Positions 38,244 to 50,354 of a DNA stretch of 64,000 nucleotides are shown here, one piece after another. The DNA comes from Mermis nigrescens (taxonomy: Eukaryota > Nematoda > Enoplea > Mermithida > Mermithidae). Below the pieces are notes generated by a model. The model was not told the DNA's origin, ran no database searches, and saw only the letters and a list, made by a program, of their open reading frames with translations. A program made the translations under genes and the position numbers. Location of the stretch: assembly GCA_036768485.1 (NCBI GenBank), contig JAVLUZ010000759.1, positions 61,001-125,000 on the forward strand, read 5' to 3'. Each line of letters opens with the position of its first letter. The stretch's first letter is position 1.

Positions 38244-38710
38244 TCAACTTTATAGATGGAAACAAAGTGAGCTTCTGCCTTTTTATCGCCGGTTTGTCGC
38301 AAAACTCGGGAACTACTGCGGTAGAACGATAAGCCGATGGAGTAAAGGCTCTTAAAGGCGTCAGATCGGAGCTACGAGAAGAGCCACTCGAATTACGGTT
38401 TCTCTTCGAATTTCCAACGGGCTCAAGCGATGACTCTGCTCAGAACCGTCTCGTTTGTTTTGAGAGTTCTGACCGGCAGACTTAGTCGAAGCAGTCGAGT
38501 CTAATTAGTTCCGTTTCTATAGATTTTCTCGAGTCATCATCGCAAGAAATAATAGGATAACATTAATCTCATGAGCGCCAAGATTTCGAAGGTTTCGATA
38601 AGTTAATTACATACGCGAACGAGTCGAGATTAGCGTGAGAAACATTGCTACATTGCTAGTAGCAACGCTAGACAAACTGTAGCAATAAATGGCTTACACC
38701 AAGCGAGCTT

Positions 38711-38850
38711 GAATGAACACTGAGTTATGTACCTAACTAACGCTGTTTGGGCGTGAGCAAGCTCCGCCTTATACGCTTACAACGAGCTGTATTTAGCTAA
38801 AGAGAATGAACAATGCATATGTAAAGTCTAATTTGTTTGTGTAGTGGAAT
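38711..38850. repeat. DIRS element inverted terminal repeat, high-coordinate end
   Basis: Pairs with 34196-34340. It ends GTAGTGGAAT at 38850, 20 bp from the K3 stop codon. Confidence 0.88.
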
Positions 38851-38870
38851 CTACAATAATAACTATATCA

Positions 38871-41800
38871 TTATTCGTCGCCATCACTGTCTTGATCATT
38901 GTCGTCTTTTTTCCCGCATGCTTCCTCACAAAGGGATTTGGTATAAAAGTTGTTCCGATTGCCCGAGCAACCACCGTAGATAAACGTTTCGCACGTTTTA
39001 GTGTAGCTGTTGTAGTAATACCACGGAATGTAAGCCAAGCATGGGCCGGTTTGAGACGGCAATTTGCAGTATTTCCTCTTCTGCAAATAAAAAACGTTAA
39101 ACCGAGGATATGGGGCGGTATTGTCAGCCAGACATTCACAGGCGGTAGGGCTTCTGGAAGGAGGGAGTTTGGGTTAGCATGTAATAGTTGATTTGGACGG
39201 TTCAGTCAAGTTTGAGGGTTGAGCTGAAATGTCCAGCATTCGTATACAAAGAAAAACACCTAAAAACTACTAAAATGATAGTATCTGGCCGATTTCAGCA
39301 CTTACGGAACGAATTGAATTTTTGTATCAATTTTGCCTTTTACTTTCCTCTGAAAAGTTTGCATTTCGACATTCGGAATAAACTAAAACCCCTCTTACCT
39401 GCAATCTGATATAGACCAGAAACACAGCATAATCGGTGTGGAAAGATGAGTCAGTTGATATAGGACAAAGAGGATCAGCCAGAATTCTCGGGCTAATGAA
39501 ATAGACCATTAAGCTAAGTATCTGTGTCATAGTTTTTAAAGCCACTTTAGCTCGAATGGGTTTCTGCCGCTCTCTTGCATACAGTTCTGAACCCCCAGTA
39601 CTGTCATGTTGCGCATCCATGTTTTCGTATCCCTTATTTTCTGTTTTTTAGAGCTGTTGCATATTAAATTAGATATTCTTTTTAAGCAGATTGTTCGGCC
39701 ACTATGTACATAGACTCAGATGATTGTGCGGAAAAATTTACGGTAGGGACAAAAACGGAATTGAGGCTATTCATAAAAAATTTCGATAAATATGAAAATG
39801 GAGTGCAGATTTGATTATGAGAGTTCGCTGAACACATTGGACGGTTTTCCGGATTCATGGAGCGTAAAGACACGCAACTTTAATAGTGAATGTCAATGTT
39901 GTCTTGAAATGTAGATTCAGTTTTCCCAATTGATTTTTGAGTGCTCGTTTCCGCATTTATGCATGGAAATTTCATGGTATTTCCTGCAATCTGTCTCAAC
40001 TATTCACTTTATCTATCAGGAACAAAATTAGAGTTAAATTAAATTTATTTTGTTTTTCCAGAAGCGGTCTTCAGTATAATTTTCTTATATGCGTATTTTC
40101 CTTAAACATCCCGCTATTACTGCTTGCATCAGTGATATATATAGTATCGACAACCTGAAATTACGGAGTTATTCAAACTCGAAAACTACAAAAATGCTTA
40201 TATAGATGCTTCGAATTTTGGAAGGGCTTCTTTTGTTCTTCTTACGCTGCTGATTAGTAAATCAGCGTCGAAAGCATTTTATAAGCAAGTTGTCATCCTT
40301 CTGCAAGAATTCTGTGTTTTTAAGTCTAGAAATCTACCTTGGTTTAAATTTAACTTATTCTATTAATTTTATTGATGTTGATTTTAAAAAGTGTTCTTAC
40401 GAATCCGCAGACTTTTTTGCACTCTCTCAATGTTTCGAAATTGTTTGAATTCCCTCCGCAACCGCCATATATGAAAACCTCGCATTGGTTTGAAGCTTCG
40501 TCATAGTAATAACGCGTGAAATAGGCGTCGCACGGCCCTTCATCTTTGTGCAGAGCGCAAATATCTGTGACGAATATAAATGCTAAGAACTGGTCGAGCT
40601 ATTTTGTTCTACAGGCACATGTGGGCATAGGTGTTTAGACCCCCAAGAATCCAGCGGACACCCTCATAATCGGTAGGCCTGTAGGATTAAATTTCCCGCT
40701 AAGCGTAGGCGTGTGGTTCTAGAGCCCAAAATTTCAGAAAATCCGAAAACTCAAAAAAATTTCAAAAATGGTTTTTTTGTTTTTTTTTCGCACTTTCTGT
40801 AATGCAAATGCATAGAACTTGAAAAAACGTCAAAAATGTGGTGCTTTTCCGTTTATCACCATTTATTCCTCTTTTTGGACTTTAATAAGTTTTAAGATTC
40901 CCAAAGTTTAGACGCTACACCCGTAGATACAAATATTCCATTCAGTCATATCTTTTATTACCTGACTTTTGGACAACAACTTAAGCTTACAGTCCCTTTT
41001 TTCAGTTGCCTTTTACCGCTTTTGACCCAAAATTTAAGGCCACTCCCCTCCACACATTGCCTTTGTGTGCAAAGTTTGGTGGTATGCACCTCTAAGGAGG
41101 CCAAACCCTTCAACCTACCCGATAGAAAACAAAATACATTCTTCAGAATTCAATTTTTGACATTTTTTCTGTTTTTCGCAACCATTTGATGCCAATGGAT
41201 AGTGCTTAATGAGAAACGTTGAAAAATTGTGTCTTTTCGCCATACCACAATTTTAAAGACAATTTTTTGACCTTTGAGAAATCTTGCACCCCCCTCCAGA
41301 ATTTTGGTGCAGCCCACCGATGCTTCCCTCTCGAGACCATTCTTCTCCCATATCTTGACTTAGTTTTTACATTTATGGATTAAGTTATTCACCCATAATC
41401 TTTTAATAGAATGCAAGTTGGATTTTGCATCTAATTATAATATTATATCGTGTAATCATATTATTATAGTATAGTATTATCATCTTATCTTATTGCAAAT
41501 TTTATCTTATTTTAGCTTGCATTTTAGTTCATTATAGTAGAAAAATGTAAAAAATACTTTTCGTTAAGATGCTTCCGATTTTATCAAAGAACGACCTTTT
41601 TATCTATAGATAATTACCAATTGATCATGTTTAAGGTCGATTTTCAGTGACTTCGGTTGTGAAGTAATTTGGCTGATCTCATTTTATTAAATGAAATTAT
41701 TGTGCATGATAAAAATTTCATTTCCATTTTTATTTGCTTCAAATATTTTATTTCCTCTAATTTGATTTCTTTCTTGCTTCGTACCTTTTTCGATATGACA

Positions 41801-42037
41801 CGCTTTCACTGAGCGGACGCTTTAAATGCAAATATAGAATAGATTTCTCGTTTTATAACATAACACAATGAAAAACGATGATAATTGCGAAAATAGTGAT
41901 ATCTTACTCAAAAGTTGCTGATCTTGGCCAGAAGTCGCACAAATCTTAAGAAACATGAATAACAAAAAATGAGCGCAAAAATTTCTAATATACAGAAAAC
42001 TTACCAAGTAAATTGCAATGCAAATAAGCGTTAGCAT
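38871..42037 (-). CDS. K3: secreted two-domain Kunitz protein, four exons
   Basis: Exons: 42005-42037, 41908-41944, 40401-40564 and 38871-39080; 147 residues. All introns are GT-AG (donors GTAAGT, GTAAGA, GTAAGA; acceptors TTTCTTAAG, TTCGTCACAG, TTATTTGCAG). Phases are 0, 1 and 0 as in K1 and K2. The start [11 protein letters not shown] then ICATSG is a good signal peptide. Domain 1 (exon 3) has all six Kunitz cysteines with P1 Asp. Domain 2 has P1 Leu and a tail rich in Asp. K3 is the more diverged paralogue of K1/K2 and keeps both domains intact, which supports the exon model. A DIRS element begins 20 bp beyond the stop, so its normal 3' UTR and poly(A) site have been displaced. Function probably extracellular; target unknown. 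Confidence 0.82.
41110..41315. repeat. Dispersed repeat copy in K3 intron 2
   Basis: Inverted relative to 23155-23360. It shares ATTTGATGCCAATGGATA, CTTTTCGCCATACCAC, TTTTTTGACCTTTGA and CCCCCCTCCAGAATTTTGGTGC with the foldback-arm copy (31980-32110). Confidence 0.6.
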
Positions 42038-43389
42038 TTTTCGGATTCGATTTTAGCTGCTCTTTTAAAAAATTGTCTCGTTGCTCGCCAGCCCGCGATC
42101 GAATTTATTAATATTTTTGCGCAATTAAAGTATTGGATTAACAAAAGGAGCAAAACAGGTTTGCTGCAAAAAATTATAGAGTTCGATGATTTGAATAAAC
42201 TTACTGCAAATATCATCGATCTTGATTTGTAATGTTCGCCTTTGACCGTTCGATTGGTGGGCAGTAAGATTTTTTGACCAGGAAATGCAAACACTAGTTT
42301 ATAAGAGATCAAAAACCAGATAATATTTATTAATGGGTGAGGAGGCGTAGAGTTCAAAATCTTAAAACTTGTACTTTCTAATAAGATTACAATAATTTTG
42401 GAAAAATTTCGGTGTTTCGAAATATAGTTAGAATCCGTACTGTTATTAAAAATGCTAAAATTTGCACATTTTACAGGTATACTATAAAAAAACAATTTGT
42501 TAGCACTACGTTTTACTGAGCTAATCGAATAACCTCTTTCGCATGCAAATATGATTACAATAATGGTTACAATAAGTCAGAAATTGTTGGCAAATAAAGC
42601 TGACAGATTGACAAAACTGATTTTTTGGATGTGTTCGATATTATCGAAGTATGCGGCTTACCAATGGTTCGAAACAACAATGTAAAATTGGATCGAACCC
42701 TAATTTTTTGAAGGTAACGAAATTCGTGTTTGTTTAATCTTATTCGTCAGTTTTTTGACTTTTTTAAAAATTTTCTTATTCTTTCTTATATTGTCTTATA
42801 ACATATTTTCGCTAGAAATGCATCGAAGCATCTGATATCCGTTATTGTTGCGAGGATTGTACACATACGAAGAATGTTGCTTTGATGTTTCCAAAAAATG
42901 GTACCTACATCGATAGGTATACATAAGCATGAGAATTTATTTACCATATTCAATAAACGTTAAAGTAACGCAGCAGGCAAATACAAAGTTGCATACATAT
43001 CTGATTAATGCACGCTCTCCTCGACAAGGTGAAATTAAGGGATACGCGTACTAACGTATTTATGTTATTGATGTAATTCAAGTTTAGGAAGTATAAATAT
43101 AAACGGAAAGACTGCGAATGTTTTACATAGAAATGTGATAAAGCCGTGAATTAAAAAAAACAGGAAAGAGCGTAATGGCGCCAGGTATAGAAATGAAAGG
43201 TTGCGGATTTCCAAAGCCTCTGTCAAATATTTTGACTAACACTCTTGCGACCTTATTCGGTCTAAGTTTCGCGAAGCGAAAAGCATTTTAAAATAGCATT
43301 TCAAAGCAAGCAAGCATAAGCAAGCATTTTCGGCTAAAATTAGATTTAAAAAAATGCAAAAATAAAATAAACAGTATAGGGTTGGCGTT

Positions 43390-46300
43390 TCAATCGTCGT
43401 CGGTTTCCTCATAGTCATCGTCCCTACGTCCACAGGCTTCCTCACAAATAGCTTTCGTATAAAAATTGTTTCGATTGCCCGAACAACCACCGTAGATGAA
43501 CGTTTCACATGTTTTAGTGTAGCTGTTATAGTAATAGCGTTGAATGTTAGCCAAGCACGGACCGGCTTGAGATGGCAACTTGCAATACTTCCTCTTCTGC
43601 GAATAAAAAGTTTCAAACTGAGGATGAGGGGCCAGATTGCCAGCCAGGAAAGCACAGACGCAGGAACGTATCTATGGGGAGGAATGGGGGAGTTCGAACC
43701 CCCAAAAATTTAGAAAAATCGGAAAAAAAGGGGTTTTTTAAAGGTTATTTTGTGCTATTTTTGGCCTTTTTTAGGCTTAAAAAGCGTGGCGTCACCTGTC
43801 TTGTCGGTGGCGACTCGGCAAAGTCTGGAGGTCGAAAGAATGCCTTTTTGAGCTGAAATGGCTAATATTCGTGTACAGATTAAAACAGTGTAACAAGTAT
43901 CATAAGACAGTTTTTGATTTCAAGCATTTGCGAAAAATCTGAATTTTTGTAAATTTATGGTCTTCTTTACTCTGGCTTATTTTTTCCGGAAACTTTATTA
44001 TTTTATTTTTTCCATTTCTGCTCAACGGACAAGTAAAAGACAAGACCACAGCATCTGGTCTTGTGGAACTGTAAAGAATTTAATAATTTGGCTGAAAGAA
44101 AAAAGCAATTGACCTGCGCGTAAGTGCTACAGTATAAACAATTGTTACACAATCTTAAGAAAAATGTGTTAGCCGAAATTTCTGTATGCTCGATATAACG
44201 GTCGGATTTTACTATAATTAAATCAAAATTGACTGTTTTATCGAGAGAAACATCAAATGTTTAATTGGAACGCCCATACTTAATATGTACTTTTACTGAT
44301 GGTTTTTAGAACCATTCTATTATATCAGGAGGTATTCCTTTCAGTTTTTCTGTCAAATAAATTAACATGTAAATATGCAGAGATTAAGTAGGCAACAATC
44401 GGCGCTGGTGGCATGACCTTAGTTTTTGAATCTTACACTAGGTAAATGTGCTGATAAATGCGACTGACAAAATTGCCCCATTCCTGATCAATCTTCCTGC
44501 ATAACTAATGTTTGTACTTTTCGTTTCTGTGTTAGTGAATGACAATTTTGATGTTTTATAAAATTTGTCTCTTTTTTTATTTATGGAAATTCTCAATTAT
44601 TCTGTTTTATTAGAAAGGAGCTTCATGAAGTTGTGATCCGAATAAAATTTATCCTACTTTTTATGATAAGCGCTACAGTGAAATCCCATTTTATGCACAT
44701 TATTCTAAAGCTACATTAGAATATGTTACTTCGATAGTGACAAAAGAAACCCACATCAACTCAGGAGCGAATTTAGATAAGGCTATGGACGGTTGCACCC
44801 TGTCGGAAAAATATACCAGCAGTGGCTATGTGGCACCGATGTCTATTTTTTTACCGATTTCTAGCCTTCAACTGTCATCAAATCACTATTATCCCGCCTG
44901 ATACTTATCCTTACTGATACATTGATTGCTTTTCATGACAATGTTTTGATGTTTATTGATTTTTTAAATTTATTAATTTACTTTCAAATTTAATTTGATT
45001 ATTTTAAATCTTTTAATTTTTTTAATTTTTCCAATGCCTTACTTTCGCGTCAGAAACGTAGTTTTCGTACTCCGCAAAATTTTTGTCACTTCTTACACCA
45101 TATCGAATATAAACACTTTTCTCTTATTTTTCAGCGAAAATTCTAAAATGTTTCCTTCAACAGCATTGTGTTTCACTGGCGTAAGGTGTGTGGAAAGAGC
45201 TTGGTTGATTGACTTGAAAATTAGCCAAGCTTTAGCCTAACTTTTCTGGCGTTTTGCGTCAGGTTTTGCATTAGACTAAATTTATAATACACTTCTTGGT
45301 TTTTACGGTTCAAATTTTAACTAATCGACCAAAACAGCTGGTATATAAAACGTTAATTTTTGTCTTGATGTTTTATTAAATACGGAGTAAAAAAACTAAA
45401 AATACATATACAATGGACGCCTCAGACGCTACGAAGCATCTTGATTAGGAAACTTACTGAGTTTAATGGATAAAACTTATTTTAATTGACCAACGGCCGA
45501 AAATGCCGAAAAATCATACGACATTGTGCTAAAAATATTTTTTTTATTTTATTGGATCTTCTGGACTATGCAATCCGTGTTTTACCAGAAAACAAATGAT
45601 TAGTTAACGCAGCTACTGTTCTCAGCCAATTGGCCCAAATATTCAACTTTCTATTTTTTCCGTAATAGGCAAACAACAACTTATTTAAGCTGTTGTTTTC
45701 ACAGCCGTTTCAGCAATTTGGAACGATAGAATTAAGTCTAAAAACTTCGAAATTGTTTTGCTAGACGCTTCACATTTCTTCAACGGCTTCTTTTGTTTCT
45801 CTGCTTCTTCTTTGGGCATATGCAGTCGATTATTGGTAGAATTGATTCAAAAGCATTTTTAAACAATTTTTCATTTTCCTGTAATTAGCACTCTCCTCTC
45901 TCTATTTGAAGTCTAAAAAGGGACTCTCTGTCCGTACAAAATTATGATTAAAATAATCGTAGTGTTTTATCGATGTCGATTGTGTCAAAAAATATTCTTA
46001 CGAATCCGCAGATTCTTTTGCATTCGCTCAATGTTCCGAAATTGTTCGAATTCCCTTGACAACCGCCATAGACGAAAATCTCGCATTTGTTTGAAGCTTC
46101 TTCAAAGTAATAATGCGATTGGTAGGCGTCGCACGGTCCGACATCTTTTTGCAGGGCGCAAATATCTGTGACAAATATCAGTGCTAAATTCATTTAGATA
46201 TATAATGCATGTACATGAGGAAGGAATCCACTAAATTTTCGGGTCTGATAGGGTGAAATAATCCGAGGTATACCGTTTTCGGGAGAAGTTGGTTTTCGGA

Positions 46301-47304
46301 TTCTAGAGGAACAGAAGCCTGATGCCCATTTATATCAAAGTACCAATAAGAGGGTTTGAGGATACCGTAGCAAATTAGCAAATGTCGGCCGTCTGCCCAT
46401 CCTATCAAATGTTAAGATTTTCGCCATCTAACTTTTTGCACAAACTTAGATTTTAGGCTATTTTTCATTGCTTTTCTGTCATTTTTGATCAAAAATGAGA
46501 AGTCGATGTGTGCGCTCTTCTGGTGAAATTTCCGACCTCCCTTACCCACCAAAAGTTTGCCTAACATGTGCATGTTTATTTCAACCATACATAGGCACCG
46601 ACTGAATTCTGATGCGAAAGAGTTGGACAGGGCAAAAACAAAACAATTGCGAAAAAATTTGCCTGACATTCAATTCTAATATCTGCCTTAATTTTTTGAA
46701 AAAATTGTTTCAAATTCTCGGGCTGTTTTAAACCCTGCTAGAGTCCCTCGCCCACGTATGGTTTCAAACCTGAATATAATACTAAATGAGGTAATCTGGA
46801 CATAGCCACTTGTTTTTATGTTACTATTTTGAAATCAGATATGCAGTTTGGTAAAGTAGCTTCAGATCATACATATTTCACAAGTAATGCTTCTATTATA
46901 TTTATTTTTAATGATTCATATTGTATATTAATCAGAATTTCATTTTTCATTAAGATTTGAATTATTTGTCTACATATGTTTATTTATGCATTTTATTTTC
47001 TACATTGTATCATTAATTTTAATTATTAATTATTAAGCGTGGGAGAAAATTGCAAATATAAAACAGCGTTTTTGTCCAACAGAATATAGTATAATGATAG
47101 CTCACTCAAAACTTGCTGATCTTGACCGAAAATCGCAGAAATCTGAAAAAAAATATACGAGACAGATTATGAAATAAGCGATAGAGAAATCAAATATTTT
47201 AATTATTTTGATTAAAATTAATGGAAATTAATAAAATAAAAATACTGAAAATTCTAATAAAGAAGATTTACTAAGGAAATAGCAAAGCCAACGAGTTTGA
47301 GCAT
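43390..47304 (-). CDS. K2: secreted two-domain Kunitz protein, four exons
   Basis: Exons: 47272-47304, 47106-47142, 46002-46165 and 43390-43596; 146 residues. It has the same splice sites and phases as K1. Compared with K1, exon 1 changes Phe to Ser near its end, domain 1 differs at one residue (QSH for QSR), and domain 2 differs only in the tail (RRDDD for RKDND). The six-cysteine pattern, P1 Asp (domain 1) and P1 Leu (domain 2), and the acidic DDD end are all kept. Low protein divergence next to several percent divergence in the surrounding intergenic DNA fits either selection or gene conversion. Likely secreted; protease target, if any, unknown. Confidence 0.82.
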
Positions 47305-47730
47305 TATTTTGAATCAATTTGCACACACAAAATTACAAACAACACGGGTGCACTTATTAGACGCGGTGTAATAAATGAATATTTTTGTGGAGTTAAATAT
47401 TGGATTTATGAAACCAGCAAAATAGGTTTGCTAAATTGGTAGTTATGGTACAAAAAATTATGGAGTTTTATGGATTTTAGATAATTAAGGTACAAATATC
47501 ATCTATCGTTTGCTATGTTCACCCTGTTTGCTTCATTGGTGGTGGGCAGAACACCTTTTTCGACCTGGTCTGGTGTAATTTTATTACTAAAATAAACAAA
47601 AATATATAATTGTTCGGAAACCGGATGATGCTAACGCGTGAGGAGGCGATGAGTCGAAAATCTTATAATTTGTATTTCTAATGAATCGAAGGCAGTTTAG
47701 GCAAAAAAGGTCATACCCTCGAAAAAAATT
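47305..47730 (-). promoter_or_regulatory. Conserved 5' flank of K2
   Basis: Nearly identical to 8000-8420 upstream of K1 and recognisably related to 42040-42390 upstream of K3. Candidate promoter or 5' UTR. Confidence 0.4.
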
Positions 47731-48094
47731 CATTAGATAAGTTAATGGTACTCAAAGTTATAATTTCTCAGCTGTTGTTAGAATGGATGATCTGATGTCA
47801 ACAGACGTAATTTTTTCACTGCTGATTTCGTGTTAGGTATCAATGTGCTTGATGTTTACTTACTTTAATAGAAAATATGGCTGATAAATAGCGCCATATG
47901 AAAAGCAGAAGAGAAAGGTTAACAAAAAGAGAAAAACTGAAAATAAAATTTTCAAGGTAAAAGAAGGAGAATGCGGAAAAAAATCATTCTCGCAAGATAA
48001 AATTCATAGAGTAGACGTTGGTAATAATCTTGACTTAAAGAAGTTATGCAATACGCAAGTATTTGATAAAAAATAGATGCGCAGCTGTTCCCTA

Positions 48095-49832
48095 CACTGT
48101 AAAAAATTTTCGGTCTCAAGGCAAAATGTTTGTTATAAGCCAAAGGCGTAGCCAGGATTTTGGCTCGGGGAGGGCATAAACAAAAATTTTTTAAGACTTC
48201 TTTTGCATTGAAGCCAGTAACGTTGTTTATAGTAAAACTGATTCTTTCGACCATTAGTAGTGTAGCCTAGCTAATTTATGGGTTTCTGACAATCAAAAAT
48301 ACAAAAAGTGTAAAGCGGCGCGAAGTGCCGAAAATTTTTGGAATTTCTACTGTTTTCATGTAGAATTTAAGGCCTTCATATTTACAAACACTTCGGAAAT
48401 CATAAGTGGCGCAAAGTTCCAAGAAATTTAGTCATTTTTTACCGCCCTTAACATTTTGTAGGTCTATGAATACTAATAGTGTGACAGAGCAGAAAATTAT
48501 CAAATTAGTACAAAACAATTTTGACAATTCAAGCTTCTAACAAGAAAACTGCGAATTACTAATTTTGTCTGAAGATATTTTGAGTGATTCAGACTTTTAA
48601 ACGCAATGCTGGAGCTTTACAAAAAGGAAGAACAGTAAATGGCGGCGCTATGCGCTGGAAAATTTTGACAATTTGCATTTTAAACTCAATTTATACGGCT
48701 CAAATCATACAAAAAAGACAAATTAATGCCGGCGCGAAACGCCGGAAATTTTTAGGAATTCCTAACCCTTTTACCTGGCTTGTTTTCCCTAAAATCTCGT
48801 TGCACATGTTCAACGAGTTCAACGAGATTTCACGGCTGCGGGGGGGGCTTTTGGGTGGCGCGCTCAAGCGTTCCCAGTGGGGTCCGGGGCAGAGTCCCGG
48901 AAAATTTTGTAAAAAAACATTTTAATGTTAAATAGTAACGTTAAAATTTTCGCAAAATCGGCCAAATATCGGTTCTGAATCAAGCTAAAAAAGACTTAAA
49001 ATTGATGAACTACATTGCACAAAACTTCTGAACTGAAATGCGTTTTTCGACCTCTGCTAATTACATAGAGCATCAATAAAAATTTTGTTCTTCCCGTTTT
49101 CAGGCCCGTTTGTGGCCTTCTTATAAACAAGATGCAGTTCAGAAAACAGGAAATGCGCAAAAACATAAGAAAATTTGGCCATTCCCTTCAATGAAAATAG
49201 GGTTATGTGTCCTTGTAAAGAAAGACAAACAAAGCAAAGAATAGATATACTGGTACACAAAAGATAAACAAAACAGAGAATAGACAAACTGGTACGCAAT
49301 CATTTTCGCACTTTTACTATTATGCTCAGCATGCGCACTTTCATTCAACGAACAAATAGTGCATTAAATTACTAAAAAAGATGTGAAGTGCTGGATTATT
49401 TCAGCTGATTCAAGCTTTTAAATTCATTGGATCTGATTAACAATAAATTTGACGTTTTTGCCTTATTGAACTAAGTTTTCTGGACACACATTATTGCAAG
49501 AGAAGAATCACAATATCTCTGAAAAATTTCAGGGGGGGCATGTGCCCCCAATGCCCCCACCTGGATACGCCTATGTTATAAGCATTTCAGTTCCACAGTA
49601 CACAGATGACCTTCGTTAATCTTCCAAAAATTTATACCTGCATACCAGTCGGTAAGAGGAACCTTTCGCCAACGGGTTAGCATAAACGCTGCTATATCAG
49701 TTTTCGTCAACCTGTTGTGCACAGATTTCCTAAATAGAATTACCACATTTTGCTTTCTTACCTGTTGCCAACAGGTTTCTTATGTCGTAGCCTGCATTTA
49801 ATGGGTTATTCTTACTAACATTTTTTATAGTG
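48095..49832. mobile_element. TA-flanked MITE (about 300 bp) interrupted by a second element
   Basis: Copy 1 reads CCCTACAACGAGG without interruption (about 8790). Copy 2 has this insert between two TA dinucleotides (48093-48094, 49833-49834). Ends are inverted: CACTGTAAAAAATTTT and, from the right, CACTATAAAAAATGTT. A TA duplication with CACTG-like ends suggests a Tc1/mariner-type MITE. Its own sequence is 48095-48140 plus 49584-49832. The right part has repeated CCTGTTG..AACAGGTTTC words. Confidence 0.8.
48141..49575. mobile_element. 1.4-kb hAT-like non-autonomous element nested in the MITE
   Basis: Flanked by a perfect 8-bp duplication TTATAAGC (48133-48140, 49576-49583). The ends are inverted: CAAAGGCGTAGCCAGG and, from the right, CATAGGCGTATCCAGG. 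An 8-bp duplication with CA-starting TIRs is typical of hAT. The interior has no transposase. It holds four degenerate copies of a unit marked by GGCGCGAA.-GCCGGAAAATTTTTGGAATT-like words at about 48320, 48410, 48640 and 48730. The subterminal parts are G- or C-rich. Confidence 0.8.
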
Positions 49833-50175
49833 TACAACGAGGACTAATCGCTAGCCGAATGACTGATAAAATTTGCATGGTAAGCTTATGGATGCTAATC
49901 AACGAGAAAAATAGTGTAGTCAATAATGAAAAACAAAATCAGCAGGATAAAAATTATTGTACGAAGTTATACATCAGAGTGAATTAGAGATAGAGGTTCA
50001 TTTATCATGTGAAATGAATGTGCAACAAGTGTCGATTCAACAGTGTAAATCAAGGATATAGCCAGATTCAGACATAGCTTATTTGCTAAATCGTTCACAA
50101 TAGACGAATTTGCAAGTCGTTCGATAAATTTTTCAATTTTAATTTTGTTTCTAAGTTATTCTATGTTATTTGTAG

Positions 50176-50354
50176 CTGAGAAAGGAAACAGGCAAAAAAG
50201 CAAACGCGAGATTCCATTGTGTCCGCGATGGGTTGAATTCGAAGAATATCTCGTTAAATTGGTAAATCAGCGATATAAAAATCATTTTTTCTTGTCGTTT
50301 TCACACGAACACGTTGATATATTTGTAACATATACTCGAATTTTCGACCTGTAA
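50176..50354 (+). CDS. Possible last exon of an unrecognised gene
   Basis: An open frame of about 59 codons to TAA 50354, preceded by a good acceptor (TGTTATTTGTAG). It starts EKGNRQKSKREIPLCPRW and ends in a hydrophobic/aromatic stretch. The duplicate in copy 1 (9106-9279) is broken by a deletion, and copy 2 is the longer open version. No upstream exon or family was recognised. It may be fortuitous. Confidence 0.3.

Larger units (their letters stand above)
34158..38850 (-). mobile_element. DIRS1-like tyrosine-recombinase retrotransposon, structurally complete, coding decayed
   Basis: Inverted terminal repeats of about 140 bp (34196-34340 and 38711-38850) share CTCGTTGTAAGCGT, AAGGCGGAG, CTCAGTGTTCAT and TTAGACTTTACATATGC. 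The low-coordinate end has an extra ~38-bp outer extension. An internal complementary region (34674-34793) joins sequences complementary to both outer ends, the hallmark of DIRS1-type elements, which replicate through a circle and leave no target duplication. Coding order on the minus strand: gag-like, RT, RNase H, tyrosine recombinase. Several frameshifts make it non-autonomous now. The element ends 20 bp downstream of the K3 stop codon. Confidence 0.9.

Noticed and set aside
37705..38355. Plus-strand ORFs across the DIRS gag/RT region
   Set aside because: Antisense to the recognised gag-RT frame.
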